Assembly: GCA_009698815.1 (NCBI GenBank)
Contig: WLPJ01000003.1
Span: 62,001 to 126,000, forward strand
From: Actinomycetota bacterium
Lineage (GTDB): Bacteria; Actinomycetota; Actinomycetes; Nanopelagicales; Nanopelagicaceae
Length of the DNA: 64,000 bases
Direction: 5' to 3'
How positions within the stretch are numbered: the stretch's first letter is position 1; each line of letters starts with the position of its first letter. This document shows positions 42,054-49,822 of this stretch, in pieces. The notes beneath the pieces are model-generated. The model worked only from the letters and a program-made list of their open reading frames with translations. It searched no databases and had not been told where the DNA came from. The translations under genes and the position numbers were made by a program.

Positions 42054-44183
42054 ATGCAATTAACAATTATTGGTGCAGGTGCAATCGGTGGCACCATCGG
42101 CGCTCACATGATTCGTGCTGGTCATGATGTTGTTTTTTGCGATGTCGATGCAGATCATGTGAAAGCAATCAATGAATTTGGGATTTCTATCGAAGGACCA
42201 GTAGAAAACTTCACTGTTAAAGCCAAGGCGATACTGCCTGCAGATCTACCTGCAAAACTCCACAATGTAGCTATCGCAGTTAAGAGTCACCACACTAAAA
42301 GTGCTGCGGAACTTCTTCGCGGTCGGCTTGCACCAGATGGATTTGTCGTGACCTTTCAAAATGGTCTAACTGCCAGTGATATCGCCAGCGTCGTAGGTGC
42401 CGAAAATATAATTGTTTCTTTTGTAAATTTTGGAGCAGATTACTTGGCTCCTGGAAAGATAATGCAGGGAAATATTGGGGCATTCCGCGTAGGTGAATTA
42501 GTTGGTAATGAAATTACCCCGCGCGTTAAAGAACTTGTGGCAGCGCTTCCTTACGCGCAAGCAACTGAAAATATACTCGGATTTCTTTGGGGCAAAGAAG
42601 CCTACGGAGCAATGCTTTATGCGGGTGCGACTTCCGACCTTTCAATTGCAGATCACCTCGAGGAACCAAAATATCGACCACTTATGTTGGCAATCGCTCG
42701 CGAAGTGCTGGCGCAAGCCCCAGTTAAGCCTGAAGGTTTCAATGGATTTGAACCAGATGACCTTGTCGCTTCACTTGATCGCCTCGTTGTATTTAATCGT
42801 GCATCAGCAAAGACGCATAGTGGTATTTATCGCGATTTAACGGTCCGCAAAAGAAAGACAGAAGTTAGCGACCTGCTTCGTGACCTAAAGGGGCCACTAA
42901 CTAATTATGTTGGAGAAATTATCTACGCGATAGAACGCGGAGAGCGCATATGTGAAACGGCAAATTTAGATCTACTTGCAACTTATGAACGCGCACTTCG
43001 CCTGGGAGTGCCTCTTAACGCAATCTCCTCAATTCTTTCTGCTCCAGCGCGCGCTTCGACTGGGCCACTGCACGGAATGGCAATAGCGGTCAAAGATATT
43101 ATTGATGTGAAGGGTCAACCTCGCGGCAATGGAAACCCTGCAGATATGAAATCAAAACCTGCAACTGAAGATGCACCAGTAATTAAATCACTTCGCGCAT
43201 TAGGTGCGGATATTTTTGCAACTACTTCACTATTGGAATATGCCGCAGGCGCGACCCATCCCGATGTACCTGAAGCAATGAATCCATACAATTCAAAACG
43301 AACTGCTGGTGGTTCAAGTGGAGGTTCGGCATCTCTTGTTGGAGCCGGAGTTTGTTCGGCAGCTCTTGGCACGGATACCGGAGGTTCCATCCGGATTCCT
43401 GCGCATTACTGCGCCGTCGTTGGATTTAAACCTAGTTACAACTCGATTTCATTAAACGGTGTTACTCCATTATCTCCAACCTTTGATCACGTCGGACTTC
43501 TGACAAAAGATGTGGCCACCACGACTAGAGTTTTTTCAGCGCTCATGGGTAAAGCTGAGGATCAAACACAAACTCAAATTTCTGGTTTGAAAATTGGCAT
43601 TATTGCATCGCACTTTGATTTACCAGAACTTGAAAAAGAGGTTGCGGATTCTGTCAAAGCCTCTTTGGAAAAACTGAAATCTCTTGGTGCATCGGTCGTT
43701 GAATTAGACGGTGCAGTCTTTTCTGAACTTGATAAAACTTTTGGAACAATGTTGCATTTTGAAGCCTGGCAAGTTCATGGTGCAAAAGTCACTTCAGACC
43801 CTGCTCATTTCGGGCCAGAAACTTTGAGACTGTTCCAAGCTGCAAAAGATATAACTAAGGAGCAATACAAGAGCGCATCTGATCGGTGCAATGAATTACT
43901 TCCATCTGCTGCAAAACTTTATGAATCTATTGATGTGCTAATTACTCCTGCTGCGCCATATGTTGCGCCAGCCACCACGCCTCCCATTGATACTCCGGCG
44001 GGAGCAGTGGAGGGCGTATACACAGGAATTTTTAATATCACTGGTGACCCTGCAATCGTGATTCCAAGTAGTTTAAATTCAGAAGGACTCCCTATTGGGA
44101 TTCAATTAGCGACCATTAAAGGTAGTGACTTCCGTTTGCTATCTATCGCGAGAGCGGTTGAATCTGTACTGGATTTCAAATAA
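42054..44183 (+). CDS. Fusion of ketopantoate-reductase-like and amidase-signature domains
   Basis: One frame of 709 residues (ATG 42054, AAAAGG about eight bases upstream; a GTG three codons earlier is possible). Residues 1 to about 318 form an ApbA/PanE-type dehydrogenase: Rossmann IIGAGAIGGTIGAHMIRAGHD near the start (given here in part), NGLTASD, and the reductase Lys181 in FLWGKEAYGAML, where the usual Asn four residues on is missing. Residues about 328-709 form an amidase with the full Ser-cisSer-Lys triad: Lys347 (AVKDIIDVKG), Ser421/422 (GGSSGGSA) and Ser445 (GTDTGGSIRIPA). There is no linker. Neither domain looks decayed. Function unknown; an amidase releasing an acid that the reductase then handles, or the reverse, is a guess. 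Confidence 0.85.
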   Translation: MQLTIIGAGAIGGTIGAHMIRAGHDVVFCDVDADHVKAINEFGISIEGPVENFTVKAKAILPADLPAKLHNVAIAVKSHHTKSAAELLRGRLAPDGFVVTFQNGLTASDIASVVGAENIIVSFVNFGADYLAPGKIMQGNIGAFRVGELVGNEITPRVKELVAALPYAQATENILGFLWGKEAYGAMLYAGATSDLSIADHLEEPKYRPLMLAIAREVLAQAPVKPEGFNGFEPDDLVASLDRLVVFNRASAKTHSGIYRDLTVRKRKTEVSDLLRDLKGPLTNYVGEIIYAIERGERICETANLDLLATYERALRLGVPLNAISSILSAPARASTGPLHGMAIAVKDIIDVKGQPRGNGNPADMKSKPATEDAPVIKSLRALGADIFATTSLLEYAAGATHPDVPEAMNPYNSKRTAGGSSGGSASLVGAGVCSAALGTDTGGSIRIPAHYCAVVGFKPSYNSISLNGVTPLSPTFDHVGLLTKDVATTTRVFSALMGKAEDQTQTQISGLKIGIIASHFDLPELEKEVADSVKASLEKLKSLGASVVELDGAVFSELDKTFGTMLHFEAWQVHGAKVTSDPAHFGPETLRLFQAAKDITKEQYKSASDRCNELLPSAAKLYESIDVLITPAAPYVAPATTPPIDTPAGAVEGVYTGIFNITGDPAIVIPSSLNSEGLPIGIQLATIKGSDFRLLSIARAVESVLDFK

Positions 44184-44188
44184 AAAAT

Positions 44189-44230
44189 GCCGATCCCTAA
44201 GCCGCAAAGCTTAGGAATCGGCAAATTTTT
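44189..44230. terminator. Bidirectional intrinsic terminator
   Basis: 14-base stem GCCGATCCCTAAGC / GCTTAGGAATCGGC with one mismatch and the loop CGCAAA. It is followed by AAATTTTT on the plus side and preceded by TAAAAAAT, giving a U-tract on the minus side as well. It serves the fusion gene (plus) and the hydrolase gene ending at 44247 (minus). Confidence 0.92.
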
Positions 44231-44246
44231 CCCTTAATTAATCTGC

Positions 44247-45101
44247 TTACTTTGCTACTAAATGTGGAAGGTAGTCAGCGATAAATTTACGCTGAACCTC
44301 TTGAAATAAGTCATACTCTTCAAATTGCGGAGAGTGACCTGACTTCTCGAAAATAACCAAGCGAGAGTTCGGAATTCCATCGGCAATTATTTGCGCAGAT
44401 GAAACCGGTGTAACCCAGTCAGTGCGGCCCACGGTCACCAGAGTTGGAGCCTGAATTTTGTGCAGTATCGGCTTCAAATCATAATTTGGTGAATTATGTG
44501 TAAAGCAATAGTTGTGAGCTTCATGGTGGTAGAAACCTGCTTCAACTCGGGCGGCTGATGTCACTGGATCGTATGTGAAATCGTAAAGTGGAATTAGTTC
44601 GGCCCAACAGGCTTTCAGATCTGCATCATCGCGAATTTGGCCTGTCCAATAACGATTGAAGTTATCCCAATTTATTTCTACGCGATCTTGATTTCGAGCA
44701 TTTTCTTCAAGAGTTTTGAAATTATCTGAGTCTGCAGAGGTGTCACGCAGAAGAACTGCCTCTGTGTGTTCTGGATAGCGAACTGCATACTCAAGTGAAA
44801 TAAATCCACCGTATGAACCGCCCGCAACAACAATCTTTTCAGCGCCAATCCATTTACGTAGACCATCAACATCTGCGGCCCATTGTTCGTGTGAATAAGG
44901 CCCAACGATTTCGCTATTGCCACAACCACGGGCATCAAAAGCGATTACTTGGAAAATATCTGCTAGCGGACCATATGTTGCTTTTGGCTCGGCAAGTGAA
45001 CCTATTCCTCCACCGCCATGATGAGAGATCAAAACAGGCTTTCCTTCACCTTTACCAATTACCTCGACGTTTAATTTAGCGCCATTTATTTCGACGATCA
45101 T
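44247..45101 (-). CDS. Alpha/beta hydrolase, proline-iminopeptidase-like
   Basis: 284 residues from ATG 45101 (GGGGAGAG eight to ten bases upstream); a frame reaching 45167 adds 22 unlikely residues. The oxyanion HHGGGGIG, AFDARGCGNSE, the nucleophile elbow GGSYGG (about 97-102), Asp in TVGRTDWVTP and His in EKSGHSPQFEE form the hydrolase set. DARGCGNS and the lid resemble proline iminopeptidases, which remove N-terminal proline from peptides, but haloalkane or ester hydrolases share these motifs. No signal peptide. Its leader may fold over the ribosome binding site. Confidence 0.8.
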   Translation of the reverse strand: MIVEINGAKLNVEVIGKGEGKPVLISHHGGGGIGSLAEPKATYGPLADIFQVIAFDARGCGNSEIVGPYSHEQWAADVDGLRKWIGAEKIVVAGGSYGGFISLEYAVRYPEHTEAVLLRDTSADSDNFKTLEENARNQDRVEINWDNFNRYWTGQIRDDADLKACWAELIPLYDFTYDPVTSAARVEAGFYHHEAHNYCFTHNSPNYDLKPILHKIQAPTLVTVGRTDWVTPVSSAQIIADGIPNSRLVIFEKSGHSPQFEEYDLFQEVQRKFIADYLPHLVAK

Positions 45102-45103
45102 CT

Positions 45104-45152
45104 TTACTCTCCCCTTAGTTTGCATACAAGAATTCTTATGTTCTTGGAGAGT
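45104..45152 (-). promoter_or_regulatory. Leader hairpin that can mask the hydrolase ribosome binding site
   Basis: On the minus-strand RNA, ACTCTCC (45152-45146) is complementary to GGAGAGT (45112-45106), which contains the Shine-Dalgarno. Between them lies a second palindrome, CAAGAA-N8-TTCTTG (45127-45146), one base overlapping. The arrangement could hide the ribosome site or act as an operator in DNA. Confidence 0.35.
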
Positions 45153-45180
45153 AACTTGTTTAATCAATAAATATAAGGGA

Positions 45181-46146
45181 CTACCGACCTTTAGATGCTC
45201 GCATTAAACGGTCACGGATCGCAAGCGCCAAGCCATCTCCTGTTGGCTCTGCAACAACAACTGAATTAAGACCTTTTGCATCAGCTTCGCGAAGTGCGGA
45301 ATAGATTAAGCGTGCAAACTCTTCAGTGTTCTTTGGCGATGCTAAACGAATAACGCTTTCAGGCGTTTGTATCTCTGCAAGTGCGATGAAACCCTCACCT
45401 GATTTAGGCGTGCGATTTAGAAAGACTGACGCTCGTGGTGCGTAATGATTCTCAAGTGAACCACTCACGCGGATATCCGTTTCTGCCTTAGAAACCTTTA
45501 AATGAGTAGATTCTTCAACCATTTGAATTGTGATTGCACCAGGACGCAAGATCCGTGGGGAATCTGATGTGCAGTCGATGATGGTCGATTCAACGCCGAC
45601 AGTAGACGGACCACCATCGAGAATCTGATCTTTCTCTTCTAGATATCCCCCAAGTTCCTCTTGAACCGCTTGGGCAGTTGTTGGCGAGACATGTCCAAAA
45701 CGGTTAGCGCTCGGCGCCGCTATTCCTTTACCGCCTATTTTTTCAAAGGCAGATAAAAGAGCTAGCGCAACCGCATGATCCGGAACGCGCAGCCCAACAG
45801 TTGGCTGTCCCCCAGTTACAAAATCTTCGGCCAATATCGATCTCTTTAATACCAAAGTCATTGGACCAGGCCAGAAATCGCGCGCCAATGAAATTGCGTA
45901 ACTTGGGACTTCGTCAGCCCAATCATTCAGTGATTGCATCGAATGAATATGAACGATTAGCGGATGATCGGCCGGGCGACCCTTAACTTTGTAAATGCGA
46001 GCAACTGCATCTGCATTTGTGGCATCTGCGCCAAGTCCATAAACCGTCTCGGTAGGCAGGGCAACTAAGCCACCGTCTTTAAGTAATTGGGCTGCCTGCG
46101 CCAGAGAATCAGCGGTGCAGTTAGATACGAATTCACCACTGCTCAT
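45181..46146 (-). CDS. Threonylcarbamoyl-AMP synthase, Sua5 type
   Basis: Makes threonylcarbamoyl-AMP for the t6A37 modification of ANN-decoding tRNAs. 321 residues from ATG 46146. The YrdC domain (about 10-200) shows GGLVALPTETVYGLGADATN, KGRPADHPLIVH, RVPDH and APSANRFGHVSPT; the C-terminal Sua5 domain begins around ENHYAPRA. In other actinobacteria it lies beside wecA; here the two are 2.6 kb apart. A GATAAT box seven bases before the ATG and no Shine-Dalgarno point to a leaderless mRNA. The family is known as Sua5/YwlC/YrdC. Confidence 0.92.
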   Translation of the reverse strand: MSSGEFVSNCTADSLAQAAQLLKDGGLVALPTETVYGLGADATNADAVARIYKVKGRPADHPLIVHIHSMQSLNDWADEVPSYAISLARDFWPGPMTLVLKRSILAEDFVTGGQPTVGLRVPDHAVALALLSAFEKIGGKGIAAPSANRFGHVSPTTAQAVQEELGGYLEEKDQILDGGPSTVGVESTIIDCTSDSPRILRPGAITIQMVEESTHLKVSKAETDIRVSGSLENHYAPRASVFLNRTPKSGEGFIALAEIQTPESVIRLASPKNTEEFARLIYSALREADAKGLNSVVVAEPTGDGLALAIRDRLMRASKGR

Positions 46147-46153
46147 GTGCGCA

Positions 46154-46159
46154 ATTATC
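46154..46159 (-). promoter_or_regulatory. Predicted -10 box for leaderless sua5-like transcript
   Basis: GATAAT on the minus strand, seven bases (TGCGCAC) before the ATG. It lies in the 39-base divergent gap with the glycosyltransferase gene. Confidence 0.45.
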
Positions 46160-46185
46160 GCGCCTTTTTGCGAGAAGATAACCAC

Positions 46186-47316
46186 ATGGCCGCGCAAGTA
46201 AAGGTAATGCAGATAATCGCCCGCATGAATGTGGGTGGTCCTGCTGTGATCGTGGCCGAACTGATGCGCGGCTTAGATAAATCAGCCTTCGAGCAAATTT
46301 TGGTCACTGGTTACTGTGATGAAAATGAAGCTGACTATTTAGATACCGTGGCAACTGATATCAAGGCAACGCGCATTGCAGGGTTGGGGCGCTCGGTTTC
46401 TTTATTCGCGGATCTAAAAGCGTTCTTTGGTTTGGTCTCACTTATACGTAAATACAAACCTGATGTAATTCATACTCACACCGCCAAGGCTGGCGTCTTG
46501 GGTCGCTTGGCTTCTCTTTTGGCCGGCCGCGGCGCGGTTCGCGTTCACACTTTCCATGGACATTTACTTCATGGATATTTCAGCACTGCACTTACTAAAT
46601 TAGTAATTTTGATTGAAAAATTCTTCGCCGCGCGAACCAGTGTTCTAATTGCAATTGGCACCAAGGTGCGAGATGACTTGATTGCTGCTGGCATCGGGCG
46701 TACTAATAAATATCGAGTTTTCTTTCCTGGACTTCCTGCGCCTAAAGCAATCGCGAAAGCTACTGCACAAAGTGCGCTGGGAATTAGTTCTGAGACCTTA
46801 TACATAACATTCGTCGGTCGCTTAACCCAAATTAAACGCCCCGATCGTTTATTAGATGTTGCTGCAGAATGTAAGGCACGTTGCTTAGATCTGCGTTTTC
46901 TAGTTGCTGGTGAGGGTGAGCTCTTCGAAAGTTCAAAGGCGCGCTGCCAACGTGAGCAGTTAAACGTTACTTTCTTCGGCTGGCGCAGCGATATTTCTCA
47001 GATCTTTGCTGCAAGTGATATTGCAATTCTGACTTCTGATAACGAAGGCATTCCACTGACTTTAATTCAGGCAGCCCAAGCAGGTTTGCCGATTGTGGCA
47101 ACCAACGTTGGATCCATTTCAGATATCGTCATAAATGAAAGTACTGGGTATTTGACTGAGGTTTCGGCACAGGCAATGGCTGATGCAATTGAAAAGTTAG
47201 TACGAGATGCCCAGTTGCGAAAGATGATGGGTGAGGCCGGAAAAGCTCGTGCAGCACAGTATTTCTCACTCGATCGCATGATTAAAGATCACTCCGATCT
47301 ATACCGTTCACTATAA
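46186..47316 (+). CDS. GT4-family glycosyltransferase
   Basis: 376 residues from ATG 46186 (GAGAAG upstream); the frame could extend to 46087 but that would cover the divergent gene's start. GT-B fold: N-terminal IIARMNVGGPAVIVAELMRG, HTHTAKAGVLGR, TFHGHLLHGYF, then the C-terminal TFVGRLTQIKRPDRLL and the nucleotide-sugar motif NEGIPLTLIQAAQAGLP. That motif has Gln where most members have the second Glu of E-x7-E. Cytoplasmic or membrane-associated; donor and acceptor unknown, probably a surface polysaccharide or glycolipid. Confidence 0.87.
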   Translation: MAAQVKVMQIIARMNVGGPAVIVAELMRGLDKSAFEQILVTGYCDENEADYLDTVATDIKATRIAGLGRSVSLFADLKAFFGLVSLIRKYKPDVIHTHTAKAGVLGRLASLLAGRGAVRVHTFHGHLLHGYFSTALTKLVILIEKFFAARTSVLIAIGTKVRDDLIAAGIGRTNKYRVFFPGLPAPKAIAKATAQSALGISSETLYITFVGRLTQIKRPDRLLDVAAECKARCLDLRFLVAGEGELFESSKARCQREQLNVTFFGWRSDISQIFAASDIAILTSDNEGIPLTLIQAAQAGLPIVATNVGSISDIVINESTGYLTEVSAQAMADAIEKLVRDAQLRKMMGEAGKARAAQYFSLDRMIKDHSDLYRSL

Positions 47317-47377
47317 ATCACATAGTTTTCACAGAACCATCACAGATGCCAATAACTAAATAGGAGATACTTAAGCC

Positions 47378-48103
47378 ATGGATACAACACGTTTTCGCAA
47401 GATCGCAGCCATCTCAGTCGCTTTCACTCTGGTGGGAGGTGCAGCACTAGCTCTTCCAGCCAACGCAGCAACGACTGCCACGCGTTATGTGACAGTTAAT
47501 TCTGAGGGAACTATCAAAGTAACCCCTGATGCGGTTCGCTTAAATGCCAACGTTTCAGTTGTTGCGGGGTCAAATAAAGATGCACTAGCAAAGACTTCAA
47601 CTGCGGCTGCGGCAGTTCGTGCGGCGCTTACTAAGGCGGGAATTTTAAAAGGCGATATCGCAACCCAGAGCATCTCGGTTTATCCCGAATATAACTACAC
47701 CCAAGATAAAGGTTCGGTTTTGATTGGTTACCGCGGATCACAAGGTTTCGTTGTAACAATTAAGAACGCTGAAAACGCGGGTGCAGTTGTCGATGCCGTT
47801 GTTGCCGCAGGCGGTGATGATCTGCAGATTCAAGGAGTTACTCCTTTCGTTCTTGATTCATCGGCTGCAACTGAATCTGCGCGCGCAAATGCAGTAAAGA
47901 ACGCTAAAGCGAAGGCAACTTCATATGCCAAATTGTTAGGTGCAAAACTTGGTCGCGTAAATTACTTAGTAGAAAATTCAAGTCCAATTAGTTATCCACC
48001 TGTTATGGCGATGGCAAAGGCTGCTGAATCGGATGCAACTGTTGTTGATCTTGGTCAGCAAGATGTCACTGTTTCAATAACTATTCAGTGGGCACTTCTC
48101 TAA
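47378..48103 (+). CDS. Exported SIMPL-domain (DUF541) protein
   Basis: 241 residues with a Sec signal peptide (about 1-30, ANA). The SIMPL/DUF541 domain starts at YVTVNSEGTIKVTPDAVRL and shows ISVYPEYNY, GYRGSQGFVVTIKN, and the alanine-rich AKNAKAKATSYAKLLGAKLG-like helix (about 172-190). Ends with VTVSITIQWALL. Strong AGGAG before the ATG. Family function is poorly known (oxidative stress and envelope phenotypes in E. coli YggE). Confidence 0.87.
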   Translation: MDTTRFRKIAAISVAFTLVGGAALALPANAATTATRYVTVNSEGTIKVTPDAVRLNANVSVVAGSNKDALAKTSTAAAAVRAALTKAGILKGDIATQSISVYPEYNYTQDKGSVLIGYRGSQGFVVTIKNAENAGAVVDAVVAAGGDDLQIQGVTPFVLDSSAATESARANAVKNAKAKATSYAKLLGAKLGRVNYLVENSSPISYPPVMAMAKAAESDATVVDLGQQDVTVSITIQWALL

Positions 48104-48147
48104 ATCACCTTACTTTCCGCCATTCCTGGGCAGGTAACTAACCGATT

Positions 48148-48176
48148 TTGGTTAGCACCCCTCTAGAAGGTACGAT
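48148..48176 (+). promoter_or_regulatory. Promoter for tRNA-Glu
   Basis: TTGGTT, 17 bases, TACGAT, then 15 bases to the tRNA. A small inverted repeat CTAACC-GATTTT-GGTTAG (48138-48155) overlaps the -35 and might end the SIMPL transcript or bind a regulator. Confidence 0.5.
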
Positions 48177-48191
48177 TTGCGAGCCTCAAAC

Positions 48192-48264
48192 GTCCCCATC
48201 GTCTAGGGGCCTAGGACATCGCCCTTTCACGGCGGTAACACGGGTTCGAATCCCGTTGGGGGCA
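48192..48264 (+). tRNA. tRNA-Glu (UUC anticodon)
   Basis: 73 bases. Acceptor GTCCCCA/TGGGGGC (one G-U pair), T-stem ACGGG/CCCGT with TTCGAAT, and anticodon loop CTTTCAC. Discriminator A; CCA not encoded. Confidence 0.97.
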
Positions 48265-48304
48265 CGCAAGACCAGAGCAATCTGGAAGTAACGGCTTTAA
48301 GGTG

Positions 48305-48323
48305 ACATAAGAGCCACTTATGT
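48305..48323 (+). terminator. Weak hairpin between tRNA-Glu and tRNA-Asp
   Basis: ACATAAG-AGCCA-CTTATGT, seven pairs, followed by TTTCATTCTTT. It may attenuate transcription or guide processing between the two tRNAs. Confidence 0.4.
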
Positions 48324-48336
48324 TTTCATTCTTTAA

Positions 48337-48410
48337 GGCCCGGTAGCGCAGTTGGTTAGCGCGCCGCCCTGTCACGGCGGAGGTCGCGGGTTCAAGTCCC
48401 GTCCGGGTCG
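48337..48410 (+). tRNA. tRNA-Asp (GUC anticodon)
   Basis: 74 bases. Acceptor GGCCCGG/CCGGGTC (one G-U pair), D-stem GCGC/GCGC, anticodon stem CCGCC/GGCGG around CTGTCAC, and T-stem GCGGG/CCCGT closed by a G-U pair. Discriminator G; CCA not encoded. Confidence 0.97.
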
Positions 48411-48411
48411 C

Positions 48412-48447
48412 AAAAAGAAGAGAGTGTCCACACACTCTCTTCTTTTT
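48412..48447. terminator. Strong bidirectional terminator after tRNA-Asp
   Basis: Perfect 16-base stem AAAAAGAAGAGAGTGT / ACACTCTCTTCTTTTT with loop CCAC. The T-run and A-run ends make it work on either strand. Confidence 0.92.
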
Positions 48448-48475
48448 AACTAAAATTTAGTAAAAATTTAATATT

Positions 48476-48549
48476 GGCTCGGTAGCTCAGTTGGTACGAG
48501 CGCGCGACTGAAAATCGTGAGGTCGACAGTTCGATCCTGTCCCGAGCCA
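48476..48549 (+). tRNA. tRNA-Phe (GAA anticodon)
   Basis: 74 bases. Acceptor GGCTCGG/CCGAGCC perfect, D-stem GCTC/GAGC, anticodon loop CTGAAAA, and T-stem GACAG/CTGTC with TTCGATC. Discriminator A; CCA not encoded. It follows the terminator, so it must have its own promoter in the A+T-rich 48448-48475. Confidence 0.97.
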
Positions 48550-48576
48550 CAATCTGAAATTAATTTAAATTAAAAA

Positions 48577-48765
48577 TTAACCGGCAGAACCTGAACCAGA
48601 AGGTCCTGCTTTACGTTGCACCTGAGGTGCTCCACCACTGCGTTGGCCGCCACGAATCTTGGAACCACCTTCTGCATGTGTCTGCGTTCCGGGTGCACCT
48701 TTTTTACCTTTTTTTGCTTCAAGCGCTGCGAGCATTCTCGCTTTTACATCATCGTTGTTAGCCAT
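48577..48765 (-). CDS. Small basic DUF5302-like protein
   Basis: 62 residues. An N-terminal helix with VKARMLAALEAKKGKKG is followed by a glycine/glutamine-rich basic tail (GGSKIRGGQRSGGAP, QRKAGPSGSGSAG). This pattern is that of the actinobacterial DUF5302 family as I remember it; no function is known. A TAGACT box six bases before the ATG and no Shine-Dalgarno indicate a leaderless mRNA, which supports it as a real gene. Confidence 0.65.
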   Translation of the reverse strand: MANNDDVKARMLAALEAKKGKKGAPGTQTHAEGGSKIRGGQRSGGAPQVQRKAGPSGSGSAG

Positions 48766-48771
48766 GTGATT

Positions 48772-48777
48772 AGTCTA
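48772..48777 (-). promoter_or_regulatory. Predicted -10 box for leaderless DUF5302 transcript
   Basis: TAGACT on the minus strand, six bases (AATCAC) before the ATG at 48765. It overlaps the last codons of the wecA-like gene. Confidence 0.45.
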
Positions 48778-49815
48778 CCCCTCAGATGGAATTCGTAAGA
48801 AGTAAACCAACTTCAACAACCAAGCAGCAGCGCCTATTGCCATCAATTGATATCCGGCGGAATCAGGCCAGGTATATATGGAAAGCGCCAGCGCGCCATA
48901 GAACGCGGCTAAACCCCACAAAGTAAATGCGGTTAAGCGACGAGTAAGGCCAGCTCGCATTAAGCGATGCGACAAGTGATCGGTACCGCCCTGGAAAGGC
49001 GATATTCCACGATAAAGACGTGATGTGACTGCAACCGTCGTATCGAGAATTGGAACCGCCATCAACGCCAATGGAATAGCAAATGATTTGATTTGTGGAA
49101 CAACGCCTGGGCTTAAACGAATTGTTAGTACAGAGATGATGATTCCTAGAAAGAGCGCACCAGCATCTCCCATATAAATCTTCGCTGGGGCGCGGTTCCA
49201 CATAAGGAATCCCGCTGTGGCACCTGCAGTAACAATGGCCAATGCGCTAACTAATATTTGTTGGCGATCATAGGCAATAAAGAATAAGAAAAAGGTAATA
49301 ACTGCAACCGTGCCAGCGGCGCCGCCATCTAAATTATCGAAGAAATTAATTGAGTTGCAGACACCAACAATCCATAAAACGGAGATCGCATAGTTTAAAT
49401 ATGTATTTCCGAAGGCAACACCCATCGTGTCGGTGGCGGTAAGGATCACAGCCACAATAACTCCGGTAAATGTCTGCGCAATTAAACGCGGCCATGGTTG
49501 CAAACCGCGTAAATCATCGACTAGCCCCATTGCTGAAATTGCCATCGCTGGAACTAAGACAAAACTTGCTAGCCGGAAAGTTTCCAGAGAAAAATCAACT
49601 GCTAAGAGTGAACCGTATGAAGCTCCGACAACGCCCAGTGCGATTGCGACTCCACCTAAATATGGCACCGGCGTCTTTTGAACTTTGCGCGCTAAATTTG
49701 GCGCATCGACTGCGCCAATATTCAAAGCCAATTTGCGCATAAGCGGCGTAATTGCACCAACAAAGATAAATGTGAGCGCGCCAAGAAGAAAGAATTGCAG
49801 TACTGAATATTCCAT
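48775..49815 (-). CDS. Undecaprenyl-phosphate GlcNAc-1-phosphate transferase (WecA/TagO type)
   Basis: Polytopic membrane enzyme of the MraY/WecA family that starts polysaccharide or arabinogalactan/teichoic-type linkage units on undecaprenyl phosphate. 347 residues from ATG 49815, about eleven helices; a frame from 49899 would run into the bldC-like gene. Motifs are VPYLGGVAIALG, the catalytic aspartates in MGLVDDLRGLQPWPR and NFFDNLDGGAAG, the MGDAGALFLG loop and a histidine-containing GGTDHLSHRLMRAG. Seven bases downstream of the bldC-like gene. Confidence 0.9.
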   Translation of the reverse strand: MEYSVLQFFLLGALTFIFVGAITPLMRKLALNIGAVDAPNLARKVQKTPVPYLGGVAIALGVVGASYGSLLAVDFSLETFRLASFVLVPAMAISAMGLVDDLRGLQPWPRLIAQTFTGVIVAVILTATDTMGVAFGNTYLNYAISVLWIVGVCNSINFFDNLDGGAAGTVAVITFFLFFIAYDRQQILVSALAIVTAGATAGFLMWNRAPAKIYMGDAGALFLGIIISVLTIRLSPGVVPQIKSFAIPLALMAVPILDTTVAVTSRLYRGISPFQGGTDHLSHRLMRAGLTRRLTAFTLWGLAAFYGALALSIYTWPDSAGYQLMAIGAAAWLLKLVYFLRIPSEG

Positions 49816-49822
49816 TAGTAAG

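Noticed and set aside
27061-45101. Genomic island integrated at tRNA-Lys
   Set aside because: There is no integrase, no repeat of the tRNA 3' end was found near 41-46 kb, and the accessory block lies on the 5' side of the tRNA, which is atypical for site-specific insertion.
48192-48549. Repeat array suggestive of CRISPR
   Set aside because: The spaced similar segments are three tRNA genes with hairpin terminators between them.
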